DNA of 64,000 bases from Nostoc sp. UHCC 0702 (GCA_017164015.1 CP071065.1:7779501-7843500), one strand, 5' to 3'. Counted from the first letter of the stretch, positions 42,515 to 52,167 are shown. Numbers and translations: made by a program. Notes: generated from the letters alone by a model not told the origin.

Positions 42515-43210
42515 TTAAGCGGCTTTCAGACCGTGAGCTGAAAGACGCATGATGTCACGAGTAGTGAAGCCGATGTTACCTAATGCCTCACCGTATTGAA
42601 TCATGAAGGCTTCTACCAAAGCGTCTTTTTCCATTGCCAAAGTTTCGGCATCGTCTGCTACTTCGTTGAGCATTTTCCAAACAAGGGGTAGGTTTTCGCC
42701 ATTTGCCTGTTCTAATTCAGCTTTGGATGCTTCAAAGTGTTCTTTGAGCCAAACTTCTCCAAAGTTGAGGTGATTGTATTCATCTTTTACTACTCCCTCA
42801 GTAATTTTACGAGCAAAATCGTCAGCAACCGGGATGTAGATGTTATATGCTGCTATGGCAAAACATTCAATAATCAAAGATTGAATCAGCAAGCAAGTAA
42901 CAACTTTACCTTCTGCCGCTGCTGTTTGAAAATTTTGGTGTAGTCCTGCGAAAAACTGCTGAGCAAATTGCAGATCCGGCACTACTTCCAGATTGCGTCC
43001 GCAAGCTTCAAATCCCTTCTTGTGGCGACTTTCCATCTTGGATAAGCGAATCAGTTCATCTTGATTTTCCGGCAGCAGTTGGGCCAGTTGGATGTAATTT
43101 TCATGGGCTTCTTGTTCCCCTTCAATCACGATCGCATTAATGCGACTGTAAGCATCTTTGTATTTTTCACTTTTAAAATCAATTTCAAAGTCGGCTGCAA
43201 GCTGCGGCAT
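42515..43210 (-). CDS. ado: Aldehyde-deformylating oxygenase (alkane synthase)
   Basis: Starting at MPQLAADFEIDF (43210, AGGAG upstream), the 231-residue ferritin-like di-iron enzyme converts Cn fatty aldehyde to Cn-1 alkane plus formate. Iron ligands lie in EGEQEAHENY, KMESRHKKGFEACG, QSLIIECFAIAAY and VKDEYNHLNFGE. Length matches. It heads the ado-aar-accA-SDR-folE block. Membrane curvature and growth in the cold are the roles proposed for the alkanes. Confidence 0.97.
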   Translation of the reverse strand: MPQLAADFEIDFKSEKYKDAYSRINAIVIEGEQEAHENYIQLAQLLPENQDELIRLSKMESRHKKGFEACGRNLEVVPDLQFAQQFFAGLHQNFQTAAAEGKVVTCLLIQSLIIECFAIAAYNIYIPVADDFARKITEGVVKDEYNHLNFGEVWLKEHFEASKAELEQANGENLPLVWKMLNEVADDAETLAMEKDALVEAFMIQYGEALGNIGFTTRDIMRLSAHGLKAA

Positions 43211-43387
43211 GGTACGTTTACTCCTGTAAGGCTGAATCATTTAATATCAGTACTTAATTTACCTGATGAATTTCGGGTAACAAGCACTGTGATTTAATTT
43301 AACTTAACAAGTCACTATGTTATAGATTAGCTGTTGCTGGGGGCGCTGCTCTAGTACTAGAGAAATAAATACTTTGATGCTCGACTC

Positions 43388-44215
43388 ATGTCTAAACCAA
43401 ACTGGAATCTCAAATCAGCCGATTTTTTCAGCCTCGGTGTGCTATTGCTGGGGGCATTTATTGTGTTACTGCCGCTGTTTATAGTATTTCTCACCTCTTT
43501 TGCACCTCCAGGAGCCGCTTTAGAAGTTTTACCCAAAAATAACTGGTCTTTAGCAAATTACCGCGAAGCATGGCAAAGAGGTAAATTTTTGCTGGCGTTT
43601 GCTAATTCTACCTTAGTGGCGATCGCTGTGACTGCGTTTCAGATAGTCACTTCTGCATTGGCAGGTTACGCCCTAGCACGACTGAAATTTCGCGGTAGGC
43701 AAGCTTTGCTACTTGTTATCTTGGCAACTTTGGTAATTCCGTTTCAGTTATTGGTGATTCCCATCTTTTTGGTGTTGAAGTGGGGGCACTTAATCAATAC
43801 CTACGGGGCGCTAATTTTACCAACTGCTGTCAACGGCTTTGGTATTTTTTTGTTATGTCAGTATTTCCAAACAATTCCTGTGGAATTGGAAGAAGCCGCA
43901 GCCATAGACGGGGCGAACCGATTACAGATTTTGTGGCGGGTAATGTTACCTTTAGCACGTCCGGCTTTGGTGACGCTGTTTTTGTTCACGTTTATCGCGG
44001 AATGGAACGATTTATTTAAGCCTTTAGTCTTCACAACACGCCCAGAATTAAGAACAGTGCAGCTAGCTTTGGCGGAGTTTCAGGAGCAATTTACGAATAA
44101 CTGGCCCTTGATGATGGCAGCGGTGACAATTGCCACTGTGCCAGTGATGGTACTATTTTTAATCGGTCAGCGTCAGTTTATCCAGGGTATTGCTGCCACG
44201 GGTATTAAGAATTAA
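43388..44215 (+). CDS. Sugar-type ABC transporter permease (MalG-like)
   Basis: The 275-residue protein has six hydrophobic helices and the EAA loop EEAAAIDGANRLQILWRVML that contacts the ATPase. It belongs to the MalG/LacG class of carbohydrate permeases in the cytoplasmic membrane. No binding protein, second permease or ATPase gene lies beside it, so its partners must be encoded elsewhere. The substrate is not readable. Confidence 0.93.
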   Translation: MSKPNWNLKSADFFSLGVLLLGAFIVLLPLFIVFLTSFAPPGAALEVLPKNNWSLANYREAWQRGKFLLAFANSTLVAIAVTAFQIVTSALAGYALARLKFRGRQALLLVILATLVIPFQLLVIPIFLVLKWGHLINTYGALILPTAVNGFGIFLLCQYFQTIPVELEEAAAIDGANRLQILWRVMLPLARPALVTLFLFTFIAEWNDLFKPLVFTTRPELRTVQLALAEFQEQFTNNWPLMMAAVTIATVPVMVLFLIGQRQFIQGIAATGIKN

Positions 44216-44750
44216 TGAAGACCTAAGTAATAAATTGTAATTTTTAGCTTGGTAAATTTGTATGAATTCATTGCATAATACACAAACAATCTAAGTGCGT
44301 CAAAGATACTACTTGCTGTATACATCGTTAACTTGGCAATGCGGGTAACAATTAGTTATGGCAAGTCAAAAAAATCTGCGTAATAGCAGGCTTTGACGGA
44401 TAAGCTCATTGGAACCAAATTAAAAAAGGTGAGTTAAGGACTTATGAGTTACCAAATTCTCTAAGGTAAAGAACGGCTAGCAGTCAGTTTCATCAAGTTC
44501 ATCAAGGCTTTAAGGAATTTCACCAGAAAAATATGAAGTTTTGTTAAGCACTGCGTAATTCTCGTAAGTCCAACTGAATAAATAATTAGTGTGAATTTGA
44601 GGAAGCTTTAGAATCTGAATTCTATAGTACCCCTCTAGATCCAATATCGTGGATTCCTTAATTGCCAGAGTTGATTCATCAAACTCAAGTTAAGTAGTAG
44701 AGCGCAAAATAACTTCATTCATCTACCATTCTGCAAGGAGAGCAAAATTC
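44216..44750. other. 535-bp AT-rich intergenic region
   Basis: No coding frame, long inverted repeat or tandem repeat is visible. The last 60 bases hold the ribosome site (AAGGAGAG) of the small Cys-rich gene, so its promoter should lie here. Confidence 0.6.
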
Positions 44751-45041
44751 ATGGAATCTAAAACTTTACAGCAAACAGTCCTCGAACCTGAAACATTACA
44801 GCAATTAGAAGACGAGATTAAGCAAGAACTGTCTGAGGTTCTGAAAAATTCTAAGTTAGGTCAGTTAATGGAAAAGTACGGGATCTCAGAAAAAATCTTA
44901 GAAATTGAGTGCGGTATCGACCTCAGTAAAATTAAAGTTGTTGATATGCCTCCTTCACTGACTATTTCAAATAAGCGTACCCTTATATCAGGTTGCTGGT
45001 GTCCATGTAAAGGAATTTGCCCTTGCCCGTCTACATGTTAG
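44751..45041 (+). CDS. Small Cys-rich protein, RiPP precursor-like
   Basis: The 96-residue protein has an acidic, helical first part (ETLQQLEDEIKQELSEVLKN and KLGQLMEKYGISEKILEIEC) and a short Cys-rich end, SGCWCPCKGICPCPSTC, with six cysteines (82, 84, 86, 90, 92, 96) in 15 residues. Leader-like front and compact Cys/Ser/Thr-rich tail are what a ribosomal peptide precursor looks like. No lanthionine synthetase, cyclodehydratase, radical SAM enzyme or peptidase-transporter is in the window, so a modifying partner would be elsewhere. A metal-binding peptide is the main alternative. Excellent ribosome site (AGGAGAG). Confidence 0.65.
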   Translation: MESKTLQQTVLEPETLQQLEDEIKQELSEVLKNSKLGQLMEKYGISEKILEIECGIDLSKIKVVDMPPSLTISNKRTLISGCWCPCKGICPCPSTC

Positions 45042-45674
45042 GACTTACCCACGCTGTACAAATTATCGCTGTTCTTGGCAGGCCAGTTGCCTGAACTTTG
45101 GCAAACAAAGCATAGCACTGGCTTGTCTTGACAGTTCGATAAATTAAGCTAAAAATTGATATTGGCAGAAGTACTAGATGTCATTAATTTTCTGAATGTA
45201 TTTCAGTTGCTGACATATGGTATTCATTTGCAATGCAATAAGCATATTTGTCAGCAGTAAATTTGACAAATATGCTTATAATTATTCCTTTATAAAATCC
45301 AAAAATAAAGTACAGATTTTTAATGTAGTATTTGAAATAAAATTTAAAAAAGATATTTTATTATTCTAAGCAAAACAATAACTAAGCTTACATATAAAGC
45401 AACTTCAGCTTTGGTAAAAAGCAAAAAATAAATTAATAATTTTGATGAGTCTACTTAATTAAGACTTTCAGAGCGAAAACGAGATTATAAATTTTTAGCT
45501 TAGTGACAGATAGCCAAGAGTAGATATGAAGAACTCCCTTATGATGTACTCTGGGGGTATCCACTCACTAGGTTTCGCTCAGTATGAGATAACAGTCTTT
45601 TCATTAATCTTACTTCAATATTTACGTACAGTGTAACTGTTATTTAGCAACTACTATCTCTTTAGAGGGGTGCA
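45042..45674. other. 633-bp AT-rich intergenic region
   Basis: It contains one feature: a perfect 16-bp inverted repeat ATAAGCATATTTGTCA (45238-45253) and its complement (45264-45279), about 200 bp after the Cys-rich gene. The rest is AT-rich with no frame; the promoter of the next gene should be within it. Confidence 0.6.
45238..45279. repeat. Perfect 16-bp inverted repeat
   Basis: The arms at 45238-45253 and 45264-45279 pair completely around a 10-base loop. It could be a weak terminator for the upstream small gene or an operator for the downstream exoprotein gene. Confidence 0.7.
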
Positions 45675-48026
45675 ATGTCAGAGATGAATCTTATTTGTGG
45701 CTGGTTTCAAAGACAGGGAATCTTAGTAGGTAGTGCAATAGCTTTTTCTGCAAATGGTGCTATTGCCCAAATTATCCCAGATACTACTCTACCTAGTAAT
45801 TCTCAAGTTTCAACACAAGACAAGATCACAACTATTCAAGGTGGAACCCCATCTGGAAGCAATTTGTTCCATAGTTTTGAGCAGTTTTCTGTCTCTAAAG
45901 GAAGTACGGCTCACTTCAAATTGCAAAATCCTACGGAAACTCAAAACATAATTACCAGGGTAACAGGTAAGTCTATCTCTAATATTGAAGGCATCCTCAA
46001 AGCAGATGGCACAGCCAACCTATTTTTGATTAATCCCAACGGAATTATTTTTGGTTCTAATGCTTCTTTAGACATAAAAGGTTCATTTATAGCGAGTACA
46101 GCCAGTAGTTTGAACTTTGCTGATGGGACTAAGTTTAGTGCCATAGATCCCCAAACCACACCCCTGCTGACAGTAAGTACTCCCATTGGTCTGCAATTCG
46201 GAGCAACTGCTGCTTCCATCCGCAATCAATCTCAAGCACCCAGTCGAGATGAAACAACTAATATCTTCGGGCAACCAGTTGGACTACAAGTGCAGCCAGG
46301 CAAAACCTTGGCACTTGTAGGTGGTGATATAACACTACAGAGCGGAAACTTAACAGCAGCTTCGGGACGAATTGAGCTAGGAAGTGTTGCTAGTAATAGT
46401 CTAGTCAGTCTAAAATCAATGAACCAAGGTTGGATTTTGGGATATGAAAGTGTCCAGAATTTCCAGAATATCCAATTAATGCAAGACAGTTTTGCAATTC
46501 CATCTGTTGTAGATGTTAGTGGCGAAGGTGGCGGGAGTATCCAGTTACAAGGCAATACAGTGAAACTAAGTGGTGATTTTGTACGCTTGATCAGTTTGAC
46601 TACAAATAATGGTGATGGCAAAGATATTACAATTAACTCTAGAAACTTAATTGTTCAGGATGGCGCACAAGTAGTCGCTTCTACTTTAAATAAGGGATCT
46701 GGGGGAAATTTAATTGTGAACGCCTCCGAGTCAGTTGAGTTGACTGGCAGCTATAGCTCACCAGGTACTACTCCAGCTAGTATTACTTCACTTTTTACAG
46801 CAACTTTTAGTGATGGAGATGCGGGTAACCTTACAATCAACACTAAAAGATTGCGTGTTCAAAATGGGGCAGAAATATCAGCAGGAGCTAGTGGAATCAC
46901 AGGGGACTCTCGAGTCAGACCATCTGAAGGAAAAGGAGGGAATTTGACCGTAAATGCCTCTGAGTCCGTAGAGCTAATTGGAACTTGGGCAATAGATAAT
47001 TCCCGTGCTAGTAGCTTGTTTGCTTCGGCTATAAAGTATGGAAATGCTGGAACAATTAACGTAACCACAGGGCGATTGATTATTCGGGACGGGGCTGTAA
47101 TAAGTGCGAATGTCCAGATTCCACCAGATACGATTTTCTCAAATGATATAACTAACACAGACACACCAGGTCAAATAAATTTAACTGCTCGCTCCATACT
47201 TCTCGACAACGGACAAATTACATCTAACAGTGAGTCTGGTAAGGGTGGGAATATTAGGCTACAGGTGCGGGACTTATTATCAATGCGCCGCAACAGTAAA
47301 ATATCAACTAATTCAGGTAAGTTAGGGACTGGTGGTGATGGCGGTAATATCACCATCGATGCACCTAATGGCTTAGTCTTTGCCGCTCCCTTGGAGAATA
47401 ACGATATCACCGCCAACGCCTTCTTTGGCTCTGGTGGTAAAATTACAATCAACGCTGATAGTATATTTGGATTTGTGCAGCGCGATCGCACAGACTTTCC
47501 CACACAAGACCCAGAAGAACTAGACCCAAAGAACCTACCAACAAATGACATCACCGCCTTTTCTCAGCAAAACCCTTCATTAAGTGGCGTGGTAGAAATC
47601 AACTCACCAGATGTTGACCCCAGTAAAGGATTAGTAGAACTGCCAGTAAATGCAGTTGACGCTCAAGATAAAATTGTTGCTGGCTGCAATTCTGCACAGA
47701 GAATTGCAAAAGCTTCATTTATTACTACAGGACGTGGAGGAATAGCATCTAGTCCCACGGACGCATTGATAAGTGATGCGGTACTAACAGATTGGATTGT
47801 ACTCGAAGGGCAAGATGAGAATCGTGCTGCTAGTGTCCACAATAGACCAGTGACTCCAAATCAGAGCAATGCACTAAAAATTAATTCTGTCAATAGTCCT
47901 ACTCAAATTGTCGAAGCCCAAGGTTGGGTGATGGATAGCAATGGTAACGTAGTTCTGGTGGCTCAAGCACCTACTGTAACACCACATAGTTCAACGCTCA
48001 ATCCTGCATCTTGTGCTGTGAATTAG
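45675..48026 (+). CDS. Filamentous haemagglutinin N-terminal (TPS-type) exoprotein
   Basis: The 783-residue protein has a signal peptide (ILVGSAIAFSANGAIAQ), then the two-partner-secretion domain with NLFHSFEQFSVSKGSTAHF, NPNGIIFGSNASLDIKGSFI and further NL(T/I)VNASESVEL repeats of a right-handed beta helix to about residue 600. It would cross the outer membrane through an Omp85-type TpsB partner, which is not in the window. The C-terminus (IVEAQGWVMDSNGNVVLVAQ, ending PASCAVN) is typical of cyanobacterial members. Adhesion or surface roles are inferred. Confidence 0.93.
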   Translation: MSEMNLICGWFQRQGILVGSAIAFSANGAIAQIIPDTTLPSNSQVSTQDKITTIQGGTPSGSNLFHSFEQFSVSKGSTAHFKLQNPTETQNIITRVTGKSISNIEGILKADGTANLFLINPNGIIFGSNASLDIKGSFIASTASSLNFADGTKFSAIDPQTTPLLTVSTPIGLQFGATAASIRNQSQAPSRDETTNIFGQPVGLQVQPGKTLALVGGDITLQSGNLTAASGRIELGSVASNSLVSLKSMNQGWILGYESVQNFQNIQLMQDSFAIPSVVDVSGEGGGSIQLQGNTVKLSGDFVRLISLTTNNGDGKDITINSRNLIVQDGAQVVASTLNKGSGGNLIVNASESVELTGSYSSPGTTPASITSLFTATFSDGDAGNLTINTKRLRVQNGAEISAGASGITGDSRVRPSEGKGGNLTVNASESVELIGTWAIDNSRASSLFASAIKYGNAGTINVTTGRLIIRDGAVISANVQIPPDTIFSNDITNTDTPGQINLTARSILLDNGQITSNSESGKGGNIRLQVRDLLSMRRNSKISTNSGKLGTGGDGGNITIDAPNGLVFAAPLENNDITANAFFGSGGKITINADSIFGFVQRDRTDFPTQDPEELDPKNLPTNDITAFSQQNPSLSGVVEINSPDVDPSKGLVELPVNAVDAQDKIVAGCNSAQRIAKASFITTGRGGIASSPTDALISDAVLTDWIVLEGQDENRAASVHNRPVTPNQSNALKINSVNSPTQIVEAQGWVMDSNGNVVLVAQAPTVTPHSSTLNPASCAVN

Positions 48027-48117
48027 GAGCTTTCGGAGCAGGGGTGATGGGGAGATGGGGGATAAAAACAAATGACAAATGACAAATGACAACTGACCAC
48101 TGACAACTGACCACTAA

Positions 48118-49149
48118 CTAATTACTTTCCTGAATTTGCAAACGGATGGTGTGTTCCGTGGCGCCAGTGAGTTGTAGTTCCATGACTTCACCACCAAGGG
48201 GTTCTATGCAACTGAGGAGCGATCGCAAATTCGGCGTACTTGCACCAGTATCAACATACAACCGATCTGCTAAGTTGCCAATGCGTTTCCAAGTCATGTA
48301 CAACTTGGCAATTGTTTGTTCTATCTGAGAGGCTTGATTTACCAAGTCAGCAGCTACACTTAAACAGCCAATTCTTTGGGCTTCTTCTAAAGCTGTTTCA
48401 ATGTCAACATCTTCTTGCACTAGCGCCTGGACTTGGGCAGCAGATTTGAGATATTTTGCTAACTGACGTGCTTCAGTGGTTGCCTGTTTGAGGGTATCAA
48501 CATCAGGATTGGCAGCAATTTCTTTTTGAATAAATTTTTGGTGCGATTCTGGCAGTTTCTCCATTTCCTTCACCAATGGGGCGATGTAGCGTGGAGGAAG
48601 GGTATTGTCTGCTGCTTTTAACTTCACTGGTTCGGGTAGTAACTCCGAAGACATGGCTGTCCATTCGTCGGTAAGTTGACGCACCTCGCGCCTGGTGATG
48701 CGATCGCCTTTTTGTGCAGCTTCACTCACCATCTGTTGTACCTCTGGGGCTGCTTTGGAGGTTTCAATAAAAGCTCGTTTGCTAAAGTTATTCACTGCAG
48801 CTGGGTCAAGCCTTCCCTCTTCTAAGAGTGTATCAGCACTGTTAGCCAATTGAATCCAAGCATAAGCCTGACTTTTACTAATTTCTCGTTCCTTGAGCCA
48901 TCTGAGGAACCCGGTACCGCGTCCATCGCCGCCTTTTTTCTCTCTATCACGGATAGCCCGTAAAATTCGCCCCCGCCAAATTTCAGTTTGCAGGTCAAAG
49001 CGATCGCATACTTGCCATGCTACATCAAGCTGCTGCTGAAAATCTGACTCTGGAATCTCTTCATCTTCCGGATCTGGCAGTTCAAAGGTTAAGTCTGCTG
49101 GCTGTTGCAAAGCCGCAGCAAGGTCATTGATTGAGTCGGTATCTGGCAC
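48118..49149 (-). CDS. Conserved cyanobacterial protein of unknown function
   Basis: The 343-residue acidic, mostly helical protein starts with a disordered segment. It then has QVCDRFDLQTEIWRGRILRA followed by FLRWLKEREISKSQAYAWIQ, which resembles the helix-turn-helix region of ParB/KorB or DUF3102-type proteins. The long charged helices from 150 to 290 could be a coiled coil. I can name no function. Tandem repeats separate it from the exoprotein gene. Confidence 0.7.
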   Translation of the reverse strand: MPDTDSINDLAAALQQPADLTFELPDPEDEEIPESDFQQQLDVAWQVCDRFDLQTEIWRGRILRAIRDREKKGGDGRGTGFLRWLKEREISKSQAYAWIQLANSADTLLEEGRLDPAAVNNFSKRAFIETSKAAPEVQQMVSEAAQKGDRITRREVRQLTDEWTAMSSELLPEPVKLKAADNTLPPRYIAPLVKEMEKLPESHQKFIQKEIAANPDVDTLKQATTEARQLAKYLKSAAQVQALVQEDVDIETALEEAQRIGCLSVAADLVNQASQIEQTIAKLYMTWKRIGNLADRLYVDTGASTPNLRSLLSCIEPLGGEVMELQLTGATEHTIRLQIQESN

Positions 49150-49415
49150 GATTGATGGCTAACTACTGTATGCGACCGGCTTATTATGGCACAATCTGAG
49201 TACTTCAGTAAAAATATGGACTCAAATTTCATTTAATTCATTAGACTTGTTGCAAAAGTCGTTTTGTTGGCGTTCTTCTTTGCGCCTTTGCGCCTTTGCG
49301 TGAGGCAAAAAAATATTTATGCAAAATGTCAGATTAACGATACAACTATAGCCACGTTTCACCTGGGAGTGTGAATAGATATGGTGAAGACAGATGAAAT
49401 AGGCAAAAAGCAATT

Positions 49416-50021
49416 ATGACCGCAAACTTACCCCTAGCCACAGAAATTGTACCAATTGTCTTGCAATTGCAACCTGCGATCACGATGACTGACGATCAGT
49501 TTTACGAGTTTTGTCAACTAAACCTGGATTTTCGTATAGAACGCAACGCCGCTGGAGAATTAATAATTATGCCCCCTACTGGTTCCGAAACTGATCAATG
49601 TAACTTTGATATCATTGTCCAGTTGGGTATTTGGACAAAGCAAGATGGTACAGGTGTAGGGTTTGGTTCCAGTGGTGGGTTTACTTTGCCAAATGGTGCA
49701 GTTAAGTCACCAGATGCAGCCTGGATAAAACGCACGCGCTGGGAGGCGATACCGTCAGAACAGCGTAAAAAGTTTGCACCAATTTGTCCTGAGTTTGTGA
49801 TTGAATTGCGTTCTGATAGTGATAGTTTGCAAGTTTTGCAAGACAAGATGCAAGAATATATCGATAATGGCACACAACTTGGTTGGTTAATTGATAGAAA
49901 GCAACGCCAAGTTTTTATTTATCGTCCTAATACTACGGTTGAGGTATTAGATAAGCCTAAAACCCTGAGTGGTGAACTCTTACTACCTGGGTTTGTTTTA
50001 GATTTAAGCCAAATTTGGTAA
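49416..50021 (+). CDS. Uma2-family (DUF820) putative endonuclease
   Basis: The 201-residue protein has the Uma2 core: LDFRIERNAAGELIIMPPTG, KSPDAAWIKRTRWE (Asp of the PD motif), FVIELRSDSDSLQVLQDKMQ (Glu-X-Arg variant of the E-X-K motif) and QLGWLIDRKQRQVFIYRP. It is only distantly similar to the copy at 4412. Function unknown; the family is amplified in filamentous cyanobacteria. A solo CTTGTTGCAAAAGTC repeat end lies upstream near 49246. Confidence 0.9.
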   Translation: MTANLPLATEIVPIVLQLQPAITMTDDQFYEFCQLNLDFRIERNAAGELIIMPPTGSETDQCNFDIIVQLGIWTKQDGTGVGFGSSGGFTLPNGAVKSPDAAWIKRTRWEAIPSEQRKKFAPICPEFVIELRSDSDSLQVLQDKMQEYIDNGTQLGWLIDRKQRQVFIYRPNTTVEVLDKPKTLSGELLLPGFVLDLSQIW

Positions 50022-50064
50022 AATTAATTACACTATCGTCAATGCACAGCAACAAAATTAAAAG

Positions 50065-50808
50065 TTAGTTCCATCCAAAACGTTTCTTGACATCTGCAAC
50101 GTTGATTACCGCTGCAACTAACTTATAACAAAATTCTGGTTCTGTTTCTGTAGGTGCAAAAGGTTCTCCTAAACTAATGGTTAGTAGGAAACTATTAGGA
50201 TCATAGTTCTCTAATTCAAGTTCTTCTATGACTTCTTCACAGGAATATGTCCCCTCTTCAAGACACTCAAGTTGAGATTTCCATAGGGGATCAGTAATCG
50301 GTAAATTATAAACTCTTCCTCCCAATGAAAAATTAGCTCTAATTTTTTGATATGGGTTAATTTCCCATTCAATTTCACGCGGTTTTATTAAAGCTAATGA
50401 AGACTGAGCCGCTGATATTTTTAGGTCGTCATAGGATAGTCGATTATCTGAGTTACCTAAGAGTTCTGGAGAATCAGAGTGTTTTTTGACCTCTGGATTC
50501 AGAAGCTGCTGAACTTGATATAGGGTTGGAGTACCCAGAATTTCCCATAATTTATTTGGTTCGATTACCCAGTTCTCTGGTTGGTGATACTTTGGTTGAG
50601 GTCTAGAGCAGGGAATTCTGATAATGTCAAAAATTTCAGGTTCATTGCCATCTTCTAGAGTGTAATGTTCTGGATATAAAGTGCCATCTTTTTTATTGGC
50701 AACTGGACGAAGCCACCCTGAACCATCTGTTTTGATACCAGCAATACAAATTCCGCCATGTTTGGTAGATTTGGCAAGGCAAATAATTTCAAAAGTAGGC
50801 ATCCTCAA
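50065..50808 (-). CDS. Dual-OB-domain-like protein, third gene of DUF488 operon
   Basis: The 247-residue protein begins FEIICLAKSTKHGGICIAGI and then has DGSGWLRPVANKKDGTLYPE and IFDIIRIPCSRPQPKYHQPENW, which I recall as the dual OB-containing domain of small prokaryotic proteins. OB folds suggest nucleic-acid binding. It follows two DUF488 genes by 31 bp on the same strand, so the three probably act together. The family assignment is from memory. Confidence 0.7.
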   Translation of the reverse strand: MRMPTFEIICLAKSTKHGGICIAGIKTDGSGWLRPVANKKDGTLYPEHYTLEDGNEPEIFDIIRIPCSRPQPKYHQPENWVIEPNKLWEILGTPTLYQVQQLLNPEVKKHSDSPELLGNSDNRLSYDDLKISAAQSSLALIKPREIEWEINPYQKIRANFSLGGRVYNLPITDPLWKSQLECLEEGTYSCEEVIEELELENYDPNSFLLTISLGEPFAPTETEPEFCYKLVAAVINVADVKKRFGWN

Positions 50809-50839
50809 CCTCTTCTTCGCACCCTAGTCAATATGATGT

Positions 50840-51289
50840 TTAGAGGTGATGGATGTTGATAGTTGTGTTTAGCTTACCTTGTAAATACTCAGCAACTAAT
50901 CGACGATGGCAATTATGAGGCTTTGCCTCACTACACAACAAACATCCTTCATCCAGAAGGTCTGAAGAAACCTTCTTCTCAATCTGTCTCTCTGTAATGA
51001 GTTGATTGAACCTCTCTTCATATGTTGCCCAGTTTATTTGCTTCTTTTTATATTCGTCGAGAATATCTTTGGTTGGAGCCAAATCAAGAACGTGAATGTA
51101 CTCAATTCCTCCGATTTTATGGAGAAGATACTCTAAATCTTGTTTTTTTGTAAACCCAGCAAGTTGTGAAGCATTGTTAAGTCGAGTATCAATAACTCGT
51201 CTAACGCCGGCTTTGAGAAGTGTTTCAAAAAACTGTTCCGCTTTTTTTTGGGTGAAGCCAATAGTGAATAGATTAACTTGCTTGCTCAT
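50840..51289 (-). CDS. DUF488-family protein (short), second gene of operon
   Basis: The 149-residue protein shows the DUF488 pattern: LFTIGFTQKKAEQFFETLLK, VRRVIDTRLNNASQ, and the C-terminal Cys-His motif CSEAKPHNCHRRLVAEYL. It overlaps the preceding DUF488 gene by 17 bp, implying coupled translation. DUF488 proteins are cytoplasmic and biochemically poorly known. Confidence 0.85.
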   Translation of the reverse strand: MSKQVNLFTIGFTQKKAEQFFETLLKAGVRRVIDTRLNNASQLAGFTKKQDLEYLLHKIGGIEYIHVLDLAPTKDILDEYKKKQINWATYEERFNQLITERQIEKKVSSDLLDEGCLLCSEAKPHNCHRRLVAEYLQGKLNTTINIHHL

Positions 51290-51992
51290 GAGATTGTTCT
51301 TGCTCTGTATGTCTCTCTTCTACATAGGCTATTCTCTCGCCTTGAAGCTGATATGCTTTTTCAATTAATTCTTCACGTAGGAGGGGTTTAGTTGTGTTAT
51401 GTGTATCTCTAGAATTGGTATCATAAGGGTTAATATCAAACAGAGAAAGCTGTTTACCAAACTGATTGTCATCACCTGAATCTGTAGATAGAGGCAATAA
51501 TTTATCTAGGCTGTGTAGTTTTAGCAATCTTGCCTCCAAGCTTTCATGTGGCTCTAGCTCACCATTTTTATGGATATGCTGAATTTTTAATCCAGTCTTC
51601 TTCAAATGTGGACACACTAAAATAGCTCTATGACAAACGATTGGATCTTGTTCAGCACACATCAAAGTAATTTGGTATTTTTCTGTACCCTTGATGAGAC
51701 GGTTTAAGCCTGCGGCAAAAACTTCTGTTGCAGCAATCAGTTCATAACGAGCCATACCTTCTACATAACAGCTTGGATCTTTAGAACGGGCACCAAGGTT
51801 ATCGCCAAGCGGAACATATGCAATATCTGCGGTTTTGAGCGCTTTTTTGAAGGAAGCTTGGTTAAAATGTGGAAATCTACGACTATAAGGGCTAGACCGA
51901 ACATCTGCCACAGCAGTAACCCCATGTTGCTTTAAAAGTCCAATAAAAGTTTCAATTGAATGATTTGAGTGTCCAATAGTAAATATCTTCAT
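51273..51992 (-). CDS. DUF488-family protein (long), first gene of operon
   Basis: The 239-residue protein has the canonical DUF488 start MKIFTIGHSNHSIETFIGLL, then VADVRSSPYSRRFPHFNQ and the conserved CAEQDPIVCHRAILV. The C-terminal 80 residues are polar and variable. It overlaps the shorter paralog downstream. Two different DUF488 proteins in tandem with a dual-OB protein suggest a heteromeric nucleic-acid-related complex, which is inference. Confidence 0.88.
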   Translation of the reverse strand: MKIFTIGHSNHSIETFIGLLKQHGVTAVADVRSSPYSRRFPHFNQASFKKALKTADIAYVPLGDNLGARSKDPSCYVEGMARYELIAATEVFAAGLNRLIKGTEKYQITLMCAEQDPIVCHRAILVCPHLKKTGLKIQHIHKNGELEPHESLEARLLKLHSLDKLLPLSTDSGDDNQFGKQLSLFDINPYDTNSRDTHNTTKPLLREELIEKAYQLQGERIAYVEERHTEQEQSHEQAS

Positions 51993-52071
51993 AAGCAGTC
52001 ATCGCTTTTTAACACCGACTCTAGGGACTGTCGCTGTTATGTTAACGTGAATTTAGATTTTCATAAAAATT

Positions 52072-52138
52072 AGGACTGAGATTTATTTCTCAGTCCTGAT
52101 AAAAAAGCGGGCTAACCGCTAATTACATGGTTAACCCG
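52072..52138 (-). terminator. Tandem terminators after ycf35
   Basis: Read on the minus strand, the first hairpin (52108-52138; CGGGTTAACC with GGTTAGCCCG) is followed by CTTTTTTAT, a classic intrinsic terminator. The second (52072-52097; AGGACTGAGA with TCTCAGTCCT) is followed by AATTTTTATG. Both lie within 100 bp after the DUF1257 gene. Confidence 0.88.
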
Positions 52139-52167
52139 TGCAGCTTTGGGAACGCGCAGAGAAATTG

